The position numbers were made by a program, and so were the translations under genes. Below the pieces are notes generated by a model. It searched no databases and was not told the DNA's origin. It worked only from the letters and a program-made list of their open reading frames with translations. DNA of 64,000 nt from Sphaerimonospora cavernae (GTDB lineage Bacteria; Actinomycetota; Actinomycetes; Streptosporangiales; Streptosporangiaceae): NCBI RefSeq assembly GCF_042435035.1, contig NZ_JBHMQT010000006.1, forward strand, positions 186,001 through 250,000, in the 5' to 3' direction. Position 1 is the stretch's first letter. The number at the start of each line of letters is the position of its first letter. Positions 16,515 through 27,329 of this stretch are shown one piece after another.

Positions 16515-17705
16515 ATGCCACTCCTCAGAGCATCGGGGCTCGTCGCTGGACTGGGAACGGGCCTGGTCCTGACCCTGGGCGGCGCGGCCGGCGCGGATTC
16601 GAGACCGTCCGCCGAAGATGTGGCGAAGGCCCGGGCGACAGCCCAGGAGCGAGCCCATGAACTGGACAAGGTGGGAGCCGACCTGACCGCGGCGCGGGCC
16701 CGTCAGGACGATCTGGCGCAGGACGCCGAAGGGCTCGTCGAGGCGTACAACGGCGAGCTCGTCCGGCTTGAGGCGATAAAGGCGAGCTATGAGCAGGCGA
16801 CACGGCGGCTGCGCGGCGCGGCCGATCAGGTCCGGGAGGCCCGCGCCGCGGTTGCGGCCGAGGCGACGGCGAGTTACGGCGGCGTGAGTTACGGGGCGCC
16901 GGACCTCTCCGTGCCGGGTGTCCTCGTCGAGGGCCTGGGCGACATCGGGGATCTGCTGCAGCGGGCCAGTCTGCTGACGCATATGTCGGACGCACGAGTC
17001 GCCAACCTTGAGCGGCTGCGCGACACCCTGCGGGTTCACGAGATTCTCCGCGCCCAGGCCGCCCAGGCGTACACCGCGCAGCTTCGCGCGACCGAGCGGG
17101 TACGGCTGGCCAGGGACGCGGCGCAGGAGGCCGTGGACCGGCAGATGGAGACGACCCGGCGGATCGAACAGGAGAAACGGGAGCTGACCCGGCGCCTCGA
17201 GGCCGCCCGTTCTCGGGTCGACGAGCTGAGACGCGCCAAACGGGAGCCGCGGCGACATCCGGCGCGAGAACCCTCGGCGGCCGGCCGTCGCGGAGGAAGG
17301 AACAAGATTCCGGCGTGGGTCGGCCGCCTGGGAGCGGGCCGGGGCGGGCTCGCCGCCCAATGGGCGCTCAAACAGCTCGGCAAGCCGTACGTCTGGGCGG
17401 CCGACGGGCCCTCGGGCTTCGACTGCTCAGGATTGACCATGAGAGCCTGGCAGCGGGCGGGGGTCTCACTCGACCACTGGACCGGCACCCAGTGGACTTC
17501 GGGACGCCATGTGTCGCTGAAGAACCTGCGCACCGGGGATCTGGTGTTCTACGGCAGGTTGAGCCGAGATCCGGGCACCATCCGCCACGTGGGGATCTAC
17601 ATCGGGCGAGGACTGATGGTCCACGCCCCCCGGACGGGGGACGTGGTACGCATCTCACCCATCTGGCGGCACGATCTGGTCGGCGCCACCAGGCCTGACA
17701 CCTGA
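16515..17705 (+). CDS. Secreted NlpC/P60 peptidoglycan endopeptidase with coiled-coil domain
   Basis: 396 residues: a signal peptide (about 1-27, ending near GAAGADS), a long alpha-helical coiled coil (about 33-120 and 155-242), a basic linker (240-265), and a C-terminal NlpC/P60 domain (about 276-390). That domain has the catalytic Cys304 in FDCSG, His358 in IRHVGIYIG and His370 in MVHAP. Such RipA/CwlO-like enzymes cut the stem peptide of peptidoglycan, with the coiled coil holding them inactive or binding FtsEX-like partners. The ATG at 16515 follows GGAAGGGG. The domain layout resembles the second NlpC/P60 protein at 49899-50921, but this gene lacks that gene's riboswitch. Confidence 0.9.
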   Translation: MPLLRASGLVAGLGTGLVLTLGGAAGADSRPSAEDVAKARATAQERAHELDKVGADLTAARARQDDLAQDAEGLVEAYNGELVRLEAIKASYEQATRRLRGAADQVREARAAVAAEATASYGGVSYGAPDLSVPGVLVEGLGDIGDLLQRASLLTHMSDARVANLERLRDTLRVHEILRAQAAQAYTAQLRATERVRLARDAAQEAVDRQMETTRRIEQEKRELTRRLEAARSRVDELRRAKREPRRHPAREPSAAGRRGGRNKIPAWVGRLGAGRGGLAAQWALKQLGKPYVWAADGPSGFDCSGLTMRAWQRAGVSLDHWTGTQWTSGRHVSLKNLRTGDLVFYGRLSRDPGTIRHVGIYIGRGLMVHAPRTGDVVRISPIWRHDLVGATRPDT

Positions 17706-17746
17706 CCCGCCGCCTGACCCGCCGCCTGACCTGTGGGACGGTCGGC

Positions 17747-18250
17747 TCAGTGCTCCTCGGCGATTCCCTCTTCTTCCTCGCACCGCTTGAGAGACGCGAT
17801 GATCTCGGCCTCGGCCTCCGTCCGGCCGACCCAGTTGGCACCCTCGACGGACTTGCCGGGCTCCAGGTCCTTGTAGACCTCGAAGAAGTGCTGGATCTCC
17901 AGCCGATCGAACTCGGCGACGTGGTGTATGTCGCGGATGTGCTCCATGCGAGGGTCCGTGGCCGGGACGCACAGCACCTTGTCGTCGCCGCCCTTCTCGT
18001 CGGTCATGCGGAACATGCCCACCGCGCGGCAGCTGATCAGGCAGCCGGGGAAGGTCGGTTCCGAGAGCAGCACCAGCGCGTCAAGCGGATCTCCATCCTC
18101 ACCCAGCGTGTTCTCGATGAAGCCATAGTCCGCGGGGTACTGGGTCGACGTGAAGAGCAGGCGATCCAACCGGATGCGGCCACTCTTGTGGTCCACTTCG
18201 TACTTGTTCCGTTGTCCTTTGGGAATCTCCACGACAACGTCGAACTCCAC
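17747..18250 (-). CDS. ppa: Inorganic pyrophosphatase
   Basis: 167 residues, the usual length of bacterial family I pyrophosphatase. It has EIPKGQRNKYEVD near the N-terminus, YPADYGFIENT, the metal-binding DGDPLDALV signature and the later KDLEPGKSVEGANWVG segment. It hydrolyses PPi to phosphate in the cytoplasm and pulls biosynthetic reactions forward. It is convergent with the NlpC/P60 gene and divergent from dacB, with which it shares an 86-bp promoter region. Confidence 0.97.
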   Translation of the reverse strand: MEFDVVVEIPKGQRNKYEVDHKSGRIRLDRLLFTSTQYPADYGFIENTLGEDGDPLDALVLLSEPTFPGCLISCRAVGMFRMTDEKGGDDKVLCVPATDPRMEHIRDIHHVAEFDRLEIQHFFEVYKDLEPGKSVEGANWVGRTEAEAEIIASLKRCEEEEGIAEEH

Positions 18251-18336
18251 TGGTTCCTCCGCTCAAGCCCCCGGTGTCCCGGGTGGGCATTAATGTCTCG
18301 TAGGCGTGGTTCCGGTCGGCGCGAAATGAGGGTCTC

Positions 18337-19884
18337 GTGGTACTGCGACGTGAGCGGTGGATGGTGTTGGCCACCCTCGCCCTGCTGCAGATCTTCGTCG
18401 TCGTCGCGGGTGTCTATGGCTACGTGGTCATCCATGACGCCACCCGGACGCCGGCCCCGATCGCGTCCCCGGAACCGACCCCCACCCCCATCATCACCGC
18501 CGGCCCGGTTCTGGCCGCGGCTGGGGACGGGGTCCTTCCCGCCAAGGGTACTTTGACCTCCAGATTGCGTGGCGCGATGGGTGCCCCGGGACTGGGAAGG
18601 AACGTGGCGGGGATCGTTCTCGACGCCAGGACCGGGGAGACGCTCTTCGATGGCCGTTCGACGGCGCCGATCACGCCGGCCTCGACGACCAAGGTCGTCA
18701 CCGCGTTGGCCGTGCTGGCCTCGGTGGGGCCCGACGCCCGGTTCGCGACGCGAGTCGTCCAGGGCGAGGCGAAGAACTCGATCGTCCTGGTCGGGGGTGG
18801 GGACCCCACCCTCGCGGGTCTCCGAGGCACGGGGAAGGGCGGCTATCCACGTCCGGCCTCCCTCGCCCAACTCGCCTCGCGCACGGCCAAGGCGCTCAAA
18901 GCGGCCCGGATCACCCGGGTGACCCTGTCGTACGACGCGTCCCTGTTCGCCGGTCCGCGGTTGGCGCCGGGCTGGAAGCCGAACTACATCCCGGAGGGCA
19001 GCGTGGCGCCGGTCGCCGCGCTCACGATGGACGAGGGCCGGACGGCCGGCGGCGGGCTGCTGGCCGACCCCCCGCGGGAAACCGCCGCCGCCTTCGCCGC
19101 GCTGCTGCGGCGCAACGGCGTCAAGGTCGGCGACAAGATCGTGCCCGCCGACGCGCCTCCCACCGACCAGGTGGTCAGCGGCTCGCCCGGCACGGACGCG
19201 TCGAATGTCGACGGGCAGAACGGTGCCGCGCAGAACGGTGCCGCGCAGAACGGGGTCGGGCAGAACAGGGCCGGGCAGAACGGTGCCGGGCAGAACGGTG
19301 CCGGGCAGGACGCCGGGGCGCGAGCCGGTCAGGAACTCGCGCGGGTGGAGTCGCCGCCGGTCTACGCCCTGGTCGAACGCATGCTCACGCTCAGTGACAA
19401 CGATCTCGCCGAGGCGCTGGCCCGGCAGGTGGCGGTGCGGGAGGGCACGCCGCACACCTTCACGGGAGCCACAGACGCGATCCACCGGGTGCTGGCCCGA
19501 CTGAAGCTGGACGGGGGCGTCGAGGTCCACGACGGCAGTGGCCTGTCCACGCACAACCGCATCACTCCGGCCGCCCTGGGCCGCCTGCTGGCGGCCGCCG
19601 CCTCGCCCGCCAACCCGGCGCTGCACTCGTTGATCAGCGGACTGCCCGTCGCCGGGTTCACCGGCACCCTGCACGGCAGGTACGGAAAATCCGACTCCGC
19701 GGCCGGCGCCGGATTGGTCCGCGCGAAGACGGGGACGCTCAACGGGGTGAACACCCTCGCGGGCATCTCGTACACGACCAACGGGCGACTGGTGACGTTC
19801 GCGTTCATGGCGGACGAGGTGGCCGATGCGCACGGGGCGATAGTCGCGCTCGACAAGATGGCCACGATCGTCTCCCAGAGTTGA
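18337..19884 (+). CDS. dacB: D-alanyl-D-alanine carboxypeptidase/endopeptidase (PBP4 type)
   Basis: 515 residues. An N-terminal membrane anchor (about 9-33) and a Pro/Thr linker lead to a class C penicillin-binding domain. The motifs are S116-T-T-K (TPASTTKV), SDN in LTLSDNDLAEAL and KTG in RAKTGTLNGV. It acts outside the membrane, trimming peptidoglycan peptides. Between the first and second motifs lies an insertion rich in QNGAG/QNGAA repeats (about 293-327) encoded by tandem 15-nt units. GTG start with ATGAGGG upstream. A hairpin begins 2 nt after its stop. Confidence 0.94.
   Translation: MVLRRERWMVLATLALLQIFVVVAGVYGYVVIHDATRTPAPIASPEPTPTPIITAGPVLAAAGDGVLPAKGTLTSRLRGAMGAPGLGRNVAGIVLDARTGETLFDGRSTAPITPASTTKVVTALAVLASVGPDARFATRVVQGEAKNSIVLVGGGDPTLAGLRGTGKGGYPRPASLAQLASRTAKALKAARITRVTLSYDASLFAGPRLAPGWKPNYIPEGSVAPVAALTMDEGRTAGGGLLADPPRETAAAFAALLRRNGVKVGDKIVPADAPPTDQVVSGSPGTDASNVDGQNGAAQNGAAQNGVGQNRAGQNGAGQNGAGQDAGARAGQELARVESPPVYALVERMLTLSDNDLAEALARQVAVREGTPHTFTGATDAIHRVLARLKLDGGVEVHDGSGLSTHNRITPAALGRLLAAAASPANPALHSLISGLPVAGFTGTLHGRYGKSDSAAGAGLVRAKTGTLNGVNTLAGISYTTNGRLVTFAFMADEVADAHGAIVALDKMATIVSQS
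19213..19317 (+). repeat. Seven tandem 15-bp units within dacB
   Basis: Seven consecutive 15-nt units related to GGGCAGAACGGTGCC encode an Asn/Gly/Ala/Gln-rich loop. Units 1, 5 and 6 are identical; the others differ by one to a few bases. The insert falls between conserved PBP4 motifs and so is presumably a surface loop. Confidence 0.9.
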
Positions 19885-19886
19885 TT

Positions 19887-19916
19887 CCGCGTTCCCTTCG
19901 CGCGGCGGGAACGCGG
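19887..19916 (+). terminator. Hairpin between dacB and the DUF2342 gene
   Basis: CCGCGTTCCC (19887-19896) and GGGAACGCGG (19907-19916) form a perfect 10-bp stem with a 10-nt loop, starting 2 nt after the dacB stop. There is no T tract, and the 3' arm runs into the GGAG (19915-19918) used by the next gene. It may therefore attenuate or gate translation of that gene and not simply terminate. Confidence 0.55.
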
Positions 19917-19926
19917 AGAACGTACG

Positions 19927-20985
19927 GTGGTGGGTATGCAGGTGATCGACTGGGATCTGGCCGTCGCGACCGGAGTTCGCCTCGTGCGTCCCGGGCCACA
20001 GGTGAGCCGTGAGGAGGCCAGGCAGGCGGTCGCCGACCTGCGGCGGCTGTCGCGGGACGCGGAAGGACACGTGCGGGAGTTCACCCGCCTAGACTCGGCG
20101 CCGCCGGAGGCGGCGACGATCGTGGACCGACCGGGCTGGATCAGAGCCAACGTGGACGGGTTCCGCGTGGTGCTGGAGCCGCTCACCGAGAAGATGTCGA
20201 GCATGCCGGCGATCGTGGGCGCGGTCGGGTCCCGCATCACCGGCCTCGAGGTGGGCGCCGTGCTGGCGTTCCTGGCCTCCCGGGTGCTGGGGCAGTACGA
20301 GCTGTTCCTCCCGCCCGACCCCGGCGGGGTCGCCCCGGCGGGACGCCTGACGCTGGTCGCGCCCAACATCGTGCACGCCGAGCGCGAACTCGCCGTCGAT
20401 CCGCGCGACTTTCGCCTGTGGGTGTGCCTGCACGAGGAGACCCATCGGGTCCAGTTCACCGGAGTGCCCTGGCTGAGGGAATACGTCCGGGGCCAGATGA
20501 CCGAGTTCCTGCTGGCCTCCGATATGGATCTCACGACCCTGCTGGAGCGGCTGCGGGCCGCCTCGGACGCGGTCGCCGACGCCTTCAGAGGCGGGGACGG
20601 CAACCTGATCGAGGCCATCCAGACCCCTGAGCAGCGGGCCGTCCTCGACCGGGTCACCGCGGTGATGACGCTGGTGGAGGGGCACGGCGACTACGTGATG
20701 GACGCGGTGGGGCCGTCGGTGGTGCCGTCCGTCGCCGAGATCAGGGCCAAGTTCCAGCGCCGCCGGGAGGGCGGATCACGCATGGACCAGCTCGTCCGGC
20801 GGCTGCTGGGCATCGAGCTCAAGATGAAGCAGTACGCCGAAGGCTCCAGGTTTGTCCGAACCGTGGTCGAGGAGGCCGGGATGGACGGGTTCAACCGGGT
20901 CTGGACCTCGCCTGAGACGCTTCCCGATCGCGACGAGATCGCCGACCCCCACGCCTGGATGTCCCGCGTCCTCACCGCGGTGTGA
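19927..20985 (+). CDS. DUF2342 zinc-metallopeptidase-like protein (F420-associated family)
   Basis: 352 residues of the actinobacterial family often annotated as coenzyme-F420-biosynthesis-associated or zinc-dependent metalloprotease. HEETH (169-173) in LWVCLHEETHRVQF is an HExxH zinc site, followed by the conserved VEGHGDYVMDAVG segment and a C-terminal KMKQYAEGSRFVR...GMDGFNRVW motif. The GTG at 19927 is 8 nt from GGAG; an ATG at 19936 is the alternative. It lies between dacB and tilS, its usual neighbourhood in actinobacteria. The biological substrate of the family is not known to me. Confidence 0.88.
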   Translation: MVGMQVIDWDLAVATGVRLVRPGPQVSREEARQAVADLRRLSRDAEGHVREFTRLDSAPPEAATIVDRPGWIRANVDGFRVVLEPLTEKMSSMPAIVGAVGSRITGLEVGAVLAFLASRVLGQYELFLPPDPGGVAPAGRLTLVAPNIVHAERELAVDPRDFRLWVCLHEETHRVQFTGVPWLREYVRGQMTEFLLASDMDLTTLLERLRAASDAVADAFRGGDGNLIEAIQTPEQRAVLDRVTAVMTLVEGHGDYVMDAVGPSVVPSVAEIRAKFQRRREGGSRMDQLVRRLLGIELKMKQYAEGSRFVRTVVEEAGMDGFNRVWTSPETLPDRDEIADPHAWMSRVLTAV

Positions 20986-21021
20986 CTTCCAGCCAGAGAT
21001 CACCGCGGGAGAATGGGAGCC

Positions 21022-22077
21022 ATGGGTCCGCATCCCGCCGTGGCCGATGTGCGGCGTGCCGTACGGCTGTGCCTCGCCGATCTGTCGAACCGTAAGTCCG
21101 GTAAGCCCGACAAGTCCGGCAAGCCTGATGAGCGGGAGCAGGGTGCGCTTGTGCTGGTCGCGTGCAGCGGCGGGGCCGACTCGCTCGCGCTCGCCGCTGC
21201 CCTCGGATTCTGTGCGCCGCGTCTCGGACTGCGCGCCGGGCTGCTGACCGTCGATCACGGTCTCCAGGAGGGTTCCGCCGAGCGGGCCCGGGAGGTCGTA
21301 CGGCTCGCGCCCGCGCTCGGCCTGGGGCCCGCCGAAGCCCTGACCGTCGTCGTGGGCGGGGCCGGTGGCCCGGAGGCGGCGGCGCGTGAGGCGCGCTACG
21401 AGGCGTTGTCGCGGGCCGCACGGCGCCTGGATGCGGCAGTCGTACTGCTCGGCCATACGCTGGACGACCAGGCCGAGACCGTGCTCCTGCGATTGGCTCG
21501 CGGTAGCGGCACCAGATCGCTCGCCGGCATGCCGGAAATTTCCGACATCTATCGCCGCCCGCTGCTGGGCCTCGCCCGGGTGAGAACCAGGCAGGCGTGC
21601 GCCGCGCTCGGCCTGTCGCCCTGGGTTGATCCGCACAACGCCGACCCCGCGTACACCAGGCCGAGGGTCAGGCATGACGTCCTGCCGGTGCTCGAGGCCG
21701 CGCTGGGGCCGGGCGTCACCGAGGCGCTCGCCCGTACGGCACGGCTCTGCCGGGACGACGCGGACGCCCTGGACGAGTGGGCCGGCGACGTCTACGTCAA
21801 GTCACTGGAGGCGGGTGTCGGGGAGGCGGGTGTCGGGCTGTCGGTGGCCGTGCTGGCGGAGGCGCCCGCGGCCGTCCGGCGGCGGGTCCTGCGGCGGGCG
21901 GCCGTGGCCGCCGGGTCCTCGGCGTCGGCGCTGGCGGCCGTCCACATCGAGGAGGTGGATCGTCTGGTGACGGGCTGGCACGGCCAGAAGGGGGTCGACC
22001 TGCCCGGCGGGGTCGGAGTGGTCCGGCGCTATGGCACCCTGTACTTCGTCGGGAAGCTCGTCGACAACCTCGCGTAA
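21022..22077 (+). CDS. tilS: tRNA(Ile)-lysidine synthase
   Basis: About 351 residues. The PP-loop signature SGGADSLALA marks the N-type ATP pyrophosphatase domain that adenylates C34 of tRNA-Ile2 so that lysine can be attached. HTLDDQAETVLLRLARGSG and the R-x-R-x-x-x-R-x-x-V-L-P-like RPRVRHDVLPVLE stretch are typical. It is shorter than the E. coli enzyme, as is usual in actinobacteria. Two short tandem duplications are visible in the frame (SGKPDK twice near residue 26, EAGVG twice near residue 265). ATGs at 21013 and 21022 compete. hpt follows 12 bp later. Confidence 0.93.
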   Translation: MGPHPAVADVRRAVRLCLADLSNRKSGKPDKSGKPDEREQGALVLVACSGGADSLALAAALGFCAPRLGLRAGLLTVDHGLQEGSAERAREVVRLAPALGLGPAEALTVVVGGAGGPEAAAREARYEALSRAARRLDAAVVLLGHTLDDQAETVLLRLARGSGTRSLAGMPEISDIYRRPLLGLARVRTRQACAALGLSPWVDPHNADPAYTRPRVRHDVLPVLEAALGPGVTEALARTARLCRDDADALDEWAGDVYVKSLEAGVGEAGVGLSVAVLAEAPAAVRRRVLRRAAVAAGSSASALAAVHIEEVDRLVTGWHGQKGVDLPGGVGVVRRYGTLYFVGKLVDNLA

Positions 22078-22089
22078 GGAAACCCCCAG

Positions 22090-22647
22090 GTGGATGCAGC
22101 CGACATGGGCAAGGATCTCTCCAGCGTCCTCATTTCGGAAGCAGAGCTCCAAGCCAAGATCAAAGAGCTCGCCGGCCAGATAGACGCCGACTACGCCGGA
22201 CAGGAACTCCTGCTCGTCGGTGTGCTCAAGGGCGCCGTCATGGTGATGGCGGACCTCGCGCGGGCGCTGCACGTTCCGGTGCAGATGGACTGGATGGCTG
22301 TTTCGTCATACGGCGCCGGGACCAGGTCATCCGGGGTGGTCCGGGTGCTCAAGGATCTCGACACCGACATCGCGGGCCGGCACGTGCTCGTGGTCGAGGA
22401 CATCATCGACTCCGGCCTGACGCTGTCATGGCTGATGAACAACCTGAAGTCACGCGACCCCGCCTCTGTGGAGATCTGCGCCCTCCTGCGCAAGCCCGAG
22501 GCCGTGAAGGTGCCGCTCGATGTGCGATATGTGGGGTTCGACATCCCCAACGAGTTCGTCATCGGCTATGGGCTCGACTACGCGGAGCAGTACCGCAACC
22601 TGCCGTTCATCGGCACCCTCGCGCCACACGTGTACGGAGGCGAGTAA
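22090..22647 (+). CDS. hpt: Hypoxanthine phosphoribosyltransferase
   Basis: 185 residues with the PRPP-binding motif VLVVEDIIDSGLT, the flexible loop SSYGAGTRSSG and the C-terminal VGFDIPNEFVIGYGLDYAEQYRNLP that closes over the purine. It salvages hypoxanthine and guanine to IMP and GMP. The GTG at 22090 has AAGGA 9 nt upstream. Placement between tilS and ftsH is the common bacterial arrangement. Confidence 0.96.
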   Translation: MDAADMGKDLSSVLISEAELQAKIKELAGQIDADYAGQELLLVGVLKGAVMVMADLARALHVPVQMDWMAVSSYGAGTRSSGVVRVLKDLDTDIAGRHVLVVEDIIDSGLTLSWLMNNLKSRDPASVEICALLRKPEAVKVPLDVRYVGFDIPNEFVIGYGLDYAEQYRNLPFIGTLAPHVYGGE

Positions 22648-22654
22648 GCCCTGA

Positions 22655-22688
22655 GCGAATCCCCCTTCCGAATGGGGCATGGATTCGC
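22655..22688 (+). terminator. Hairpin downstream of hpt
   Basis: GCGAATCC (22655-22662) pairs with GGATTCGC (22681-22688), and the C-rich and GGGG tracts inside can extend the stem. It lies 8 nt after the hpt stop. A partial terminator would let ftsH have its own promoter in the remaining 230 bp. There is no T tract. Confidence 0.45.
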
Positions 22689-22918
22689 GCCCAGGTAGGG
22701 GAACACGGGAATGCCTGACGTACGTTGGAATGGCAAAGCCGGACGCCGCGCGGGCGGTTACCCCGAGCGGCGCGCGGGTGTACCTTCGGATATCCATAGG
22801 GTGCCTGAGGGTAGCCTCCGGTAGTCAGTAGGAGCGGTAAGGGATGCCGCCACCCCGGGACCTCCCGGGGCCAGGCCTCGGTCAGGAAGGAACGGGCCCC
22901 CCGGGGGTTCCGCAACGG

Positions 22919-24934
<2,016 letters not shown>

Positions 24935-24936
24935 CG

Positions 24937-25521
24937 ATGGTCCACCCCTTCCCGGGCTTCGACCACGATCGGATCGAGAAGGCTGTTCGCGAGATCCTGC
25001 TCGCCATCGGCGAAGACCCGGATCGTGACGGACTGCGCGACACCCCCGCGCGCGTCGCGCGCGCGTACGCCGAGCAGTTCGCCGGGCTCGGTCAGCGGCC
25101 GGAGGACGCGCTGACCACGTTGTTCGACGCGGATCACGACGAGATGGTGCTCGTGAAGGACATCGAGGTGATGTCCACCTGCGAGCACCACCTCCTGCCG
25201 TTCCACGGCGTCGCGCACATCGGCTACACGCCGAACGAGAAGGGGCAGATCACCGGCCTGTCGAAGCTGGCCAGGCTGGTGGACGTCTACGCCCGCCGTC
25301 CGCAGGTGCAGGAGCGGATGACCTCGCAGATAGCGGACGGTCTGATGGCTGTGCTGGAGCCGCGCGGGGTGATCGTGGTCATCGAGGCCGAGCACATGTG
25401 CATGACGATGCGCGGAGTCCGCAAGCCGGGCGCCAAGACGATCACTTCTGCGGTTCGCGGCGACTTCCGCACGTGCGAGGCGACCCGGGCCGAGGCCATG
25501 TCGCTGATCCTGCGCGGTTGA
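24937..25521 (+). CDS. folE: GTP cyclohydrolase I
   Basis: 194 residues. STCEHHLLPFHGVAHIGY carries the zinc Cys and His, with the second Cys in AEHMCMTMRGV; LSKLARLVDVYARRPQVQER is the other family signature. It opens GTP to 7,8-dihydroneopterin triphosphate, the first step of folate synthesis. The ATG at 24937 is 2 bp after the ftsH stop, so the two are co-transcribed. It heads the fol block. Confidence 0.97.
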   Translation: MVHPFPGFDHDRIEKAVREILLAIGEDPDRDGLRDTPARVARAYAEQFAGLGQRPEDALTTLFDADHDEMVLVKDIEVMSTCEHHLLPFHGVAHIGYTPNEKGQITGLSKLARLVDVYARRPQVQERMTSQIADGLMAVLEPRGVIVVIEAEHMCMTMRGVRKPGAKTITSAVRGDFRTCEATRAEAMSLILRG

Positions 25522-25621
25522 TCGCTGCGCGGCCCGTTTCCGATTCCATCAGGCCCTGTCTGTCCACAGGGCGGACCCCCGCGGGACCGATCGTGACCTC
25601 TCAACATCTAGGCTTGACTCC

Positions 25622-26524
25622 ATGACCGGATGGAGCGTGCCTGGGATGCCGGAACCCGGCCGCTGCCTGGTCATGGGCGTCGTGAACGTGACCCCTGACT
25701 CCTTCTCTGACGGAGGGCGGTGGTTCGACCCCGACATCGCTATCCGGCACGGCCTCGACCTCGTGGCCGAGGGGGCCGACATCGTCGATGTGGGAGGGGA
25801 GTCCACCCGTCCCGGTGCCGCCAGGGTCTCGCTCGAGGAGGAACTGCGCCGGATCGAGCCGGTGATCCGCGCTCTCTCGGCGGAGGGGGTGCCGGTCAGC
25901 GTCGACACCATGCGTGCCGAGGTGGCCGAGGTGGCGGTCGCGGCCGGTGCCCGGCTCGTCAACGACGTGAGCGGCGGTCTCGCCGATCCCGACATGCCAC
26001 GGGTGGTGGCCGCGACGGGCGTGCCGTACGTGGTGATGCACTGGCGCGGCCACAGCCGTGACATGGACAGCCGCGCCCTCTACCACGACGTGGTGACCGA
26101 GGTCGCCGAGGAGCTGCGTAAGCGGGTCGATTCCGTGCTCGCCGTAGGCGTCGGAGAGGAGCAGATCATCCTCGATCCGGGGCTCGGCTTCTCCAAGCAG
26201 GCGAAGCACAACTGGGCCGTGCTGGCCGGCATCGACACGCTCAACCGGCTCGGCCGCCCACTGGTCATCGGGGCGTCGCGCAAGCGTTTCCTCGGCCGCC
26301 TCCTCGCGGACGCCGAGGGCACGCCACGGCCGTTCGAGCGCAGCGACGACGCCACTCTCGCCGTCACCGCACTCGCCGCACGAGCGGGCGCGTGGTGTGT
26401 GCGGGTGCACAAGGTCGGCCCCAACGCGGACGCCGTACGCGTCGCCGGCGCGTGGCTGGCAGCGGAAAGAGGCGATGCCGGCGCGAACGCCGATCGGCGC
26501 GAGCCTGACGAGGGACGGCGATGA
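25622..26524 (+). CDS. folP: Dihydropteroate synthase
   Basis: 300 residues. VVNVTPDSFSDGG and VDVGGESTRPGA are the two family signatures for pterin and pABA binding, followed by VSVDTMRAEVAEVAV and VIGASRKRFLG near the C-terminus. It joins dihydropterin pyrophosphate to p-aminobenzoate and is the sulfonamide target. It lies 100 bp after folE and 6 bp before the NTF2-like gene. Confidence 0.97.
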   Translation: MTGWSVPGMPEPGRCLVMGVVNVTPDSFSDGGRWFDPDIAIRHGLDLVAEGADIVDVGGESTRPGAARVSLEEELRRIEPVIRALSAEGVPVSVDTMRAEVAEVAVAAGARLVNDVSGGLADPDMPRVVAATGVPYVVMHWRGHSRDMDSRALYHDVVTEVAEELRKRVDSVLAVGVGEEQIILDPGLGFSKQAKHNWAVLAGIDTLNRLGRPLVIGASRKRFLGRLLADAEGTPRPFERSDDATLAVTALAARAGAWCVRVHKVGPNADAVRVAGAWLAAERGDAGANADRREPDEGRR

Positions 26525-26530
26525 AAGAGG

Positions 26531-26974
26531 ATGATGAAAGAGGATATCGAGCAGATCGAGGCGCTCAACGAGGCGTTCTACCACGCGTTCGAGAGCGGTG
26601 ACCTCGACAAGATGTCCGAGATCTGGATCGAGGACACCGACGACCGGGTCGCGATGTGCGTGCATCCCGGCTGGGCGATGCTGGCCGGGCGATCCTCCGT
26701 GCTGCGCTCGTGGGCGCTGTTCATGGCGAACACGACGTACATCCAGTTCGTGCTGAGCGACGTACGCACCATGCTGAGCGGCGACGTCGCGGTCGTCACC
26801 TGCACCGAGGACGTCCTGGTCCCGGCCGGGACCGACGAACTGGGCTTCGCGGCCGGGGTCGTCGTCGCCACCAACACCTTCATCAGGACCGAGTCGGGCT
26901 GGCGGCTCTGGCTGCACCACGGCTCTCCCGTCATGCAGGACGAGGACGAGGACGAGGGCGACCATGAGCAGTGA
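26531..26974 (+). CDS. NTF2-like (SnoaL/DUF4440-type) small protein in the folate operon
   Basis: 147 residues with an NTF2-like cone fold signature: IEQIEALNEAFYHAFESGDLDKMSEIW, then VAMCVHPGWAMLAGRSSVLRSW, and a C-terminal TNTFIRTESGWRLWLHHGSPV. The acidic tail ends near DEDEDEGDHEQ. It sits between folP and folB and overlaps folB by 11 nt, so it is co-translated with folate enzymes. A related small protein is common at this position in actinobacteria. Its role is not known to me. Confidence 0.85.
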   Translation: MMKEDIEQIEALNEAFYHAFESGDLDKMSEIWIEDTDDRVAMCVHPGWAMLAGRSSVLRSWALFMANTTYIQFVLSDVRTMLSGDVAVVTCTEDVLVPAGTDELGFAAGVVVATNTFIRTESGWRLWLHHGSPVMQDEDEDEGDHEQ

Positions 26975-27329
26975 CACCATCCGGCTCGCCGGACTGCGGG
27001 TGCGCGGCAGGCACGGGTGCCTTCCCGCCGAACGCGAACTCGGTCAGGAGTTCGTCGTCGATGTGACGCTCTTCCTGAACACCGCGCCGGCCGCCGCGCA
27101 CGACGACCTGAACAGGACCGTCGACTACGGCGCTCTCGCCGTACGGCTCGCCGAGATCGTGGCGGGTGAACCCGTCGACCTGATCGAGACTCTCGCCGAC
27201 CGCCTGGCGTCCGCTTGCCTGTCACACGTCGTGGTCGAGGAGGCGGAGGTGAGTGTGCACAAACCGGCGGCGCCGATCCCGCTGCCGTTCGATGACGTGG
27301 TGGTGACCATCAGAAGGAGCCGCGCATGA
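26964..27329 (+). CDS. folB: Dihydroneopterin aldolase
   Basis: 121 residues with RLAGLRVRGRHGCLPAERELGQEFVVDV, the substrate-binding N-terminal signature, the conserved TVDYGALA and the catalytic Lys in VSVHKPAAPIP. It converts dihydroneopterin to 6-hydroxymethyl-dihydropterin. It overlaps the gene before it (11 nt) and folK after it (ATGA). Confidence 0.96.
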   Translation: MSSDTIRLAGLRVRGRHGCLPAERELGQEFVVDVTLFLNTAPAAAHDDLNRTVDYGALAVRLAEIVAGEPVDLIETLADRLASACLSHVVVEEAEVSVHKPAAPIPLPFDDVVVTIRRSRA

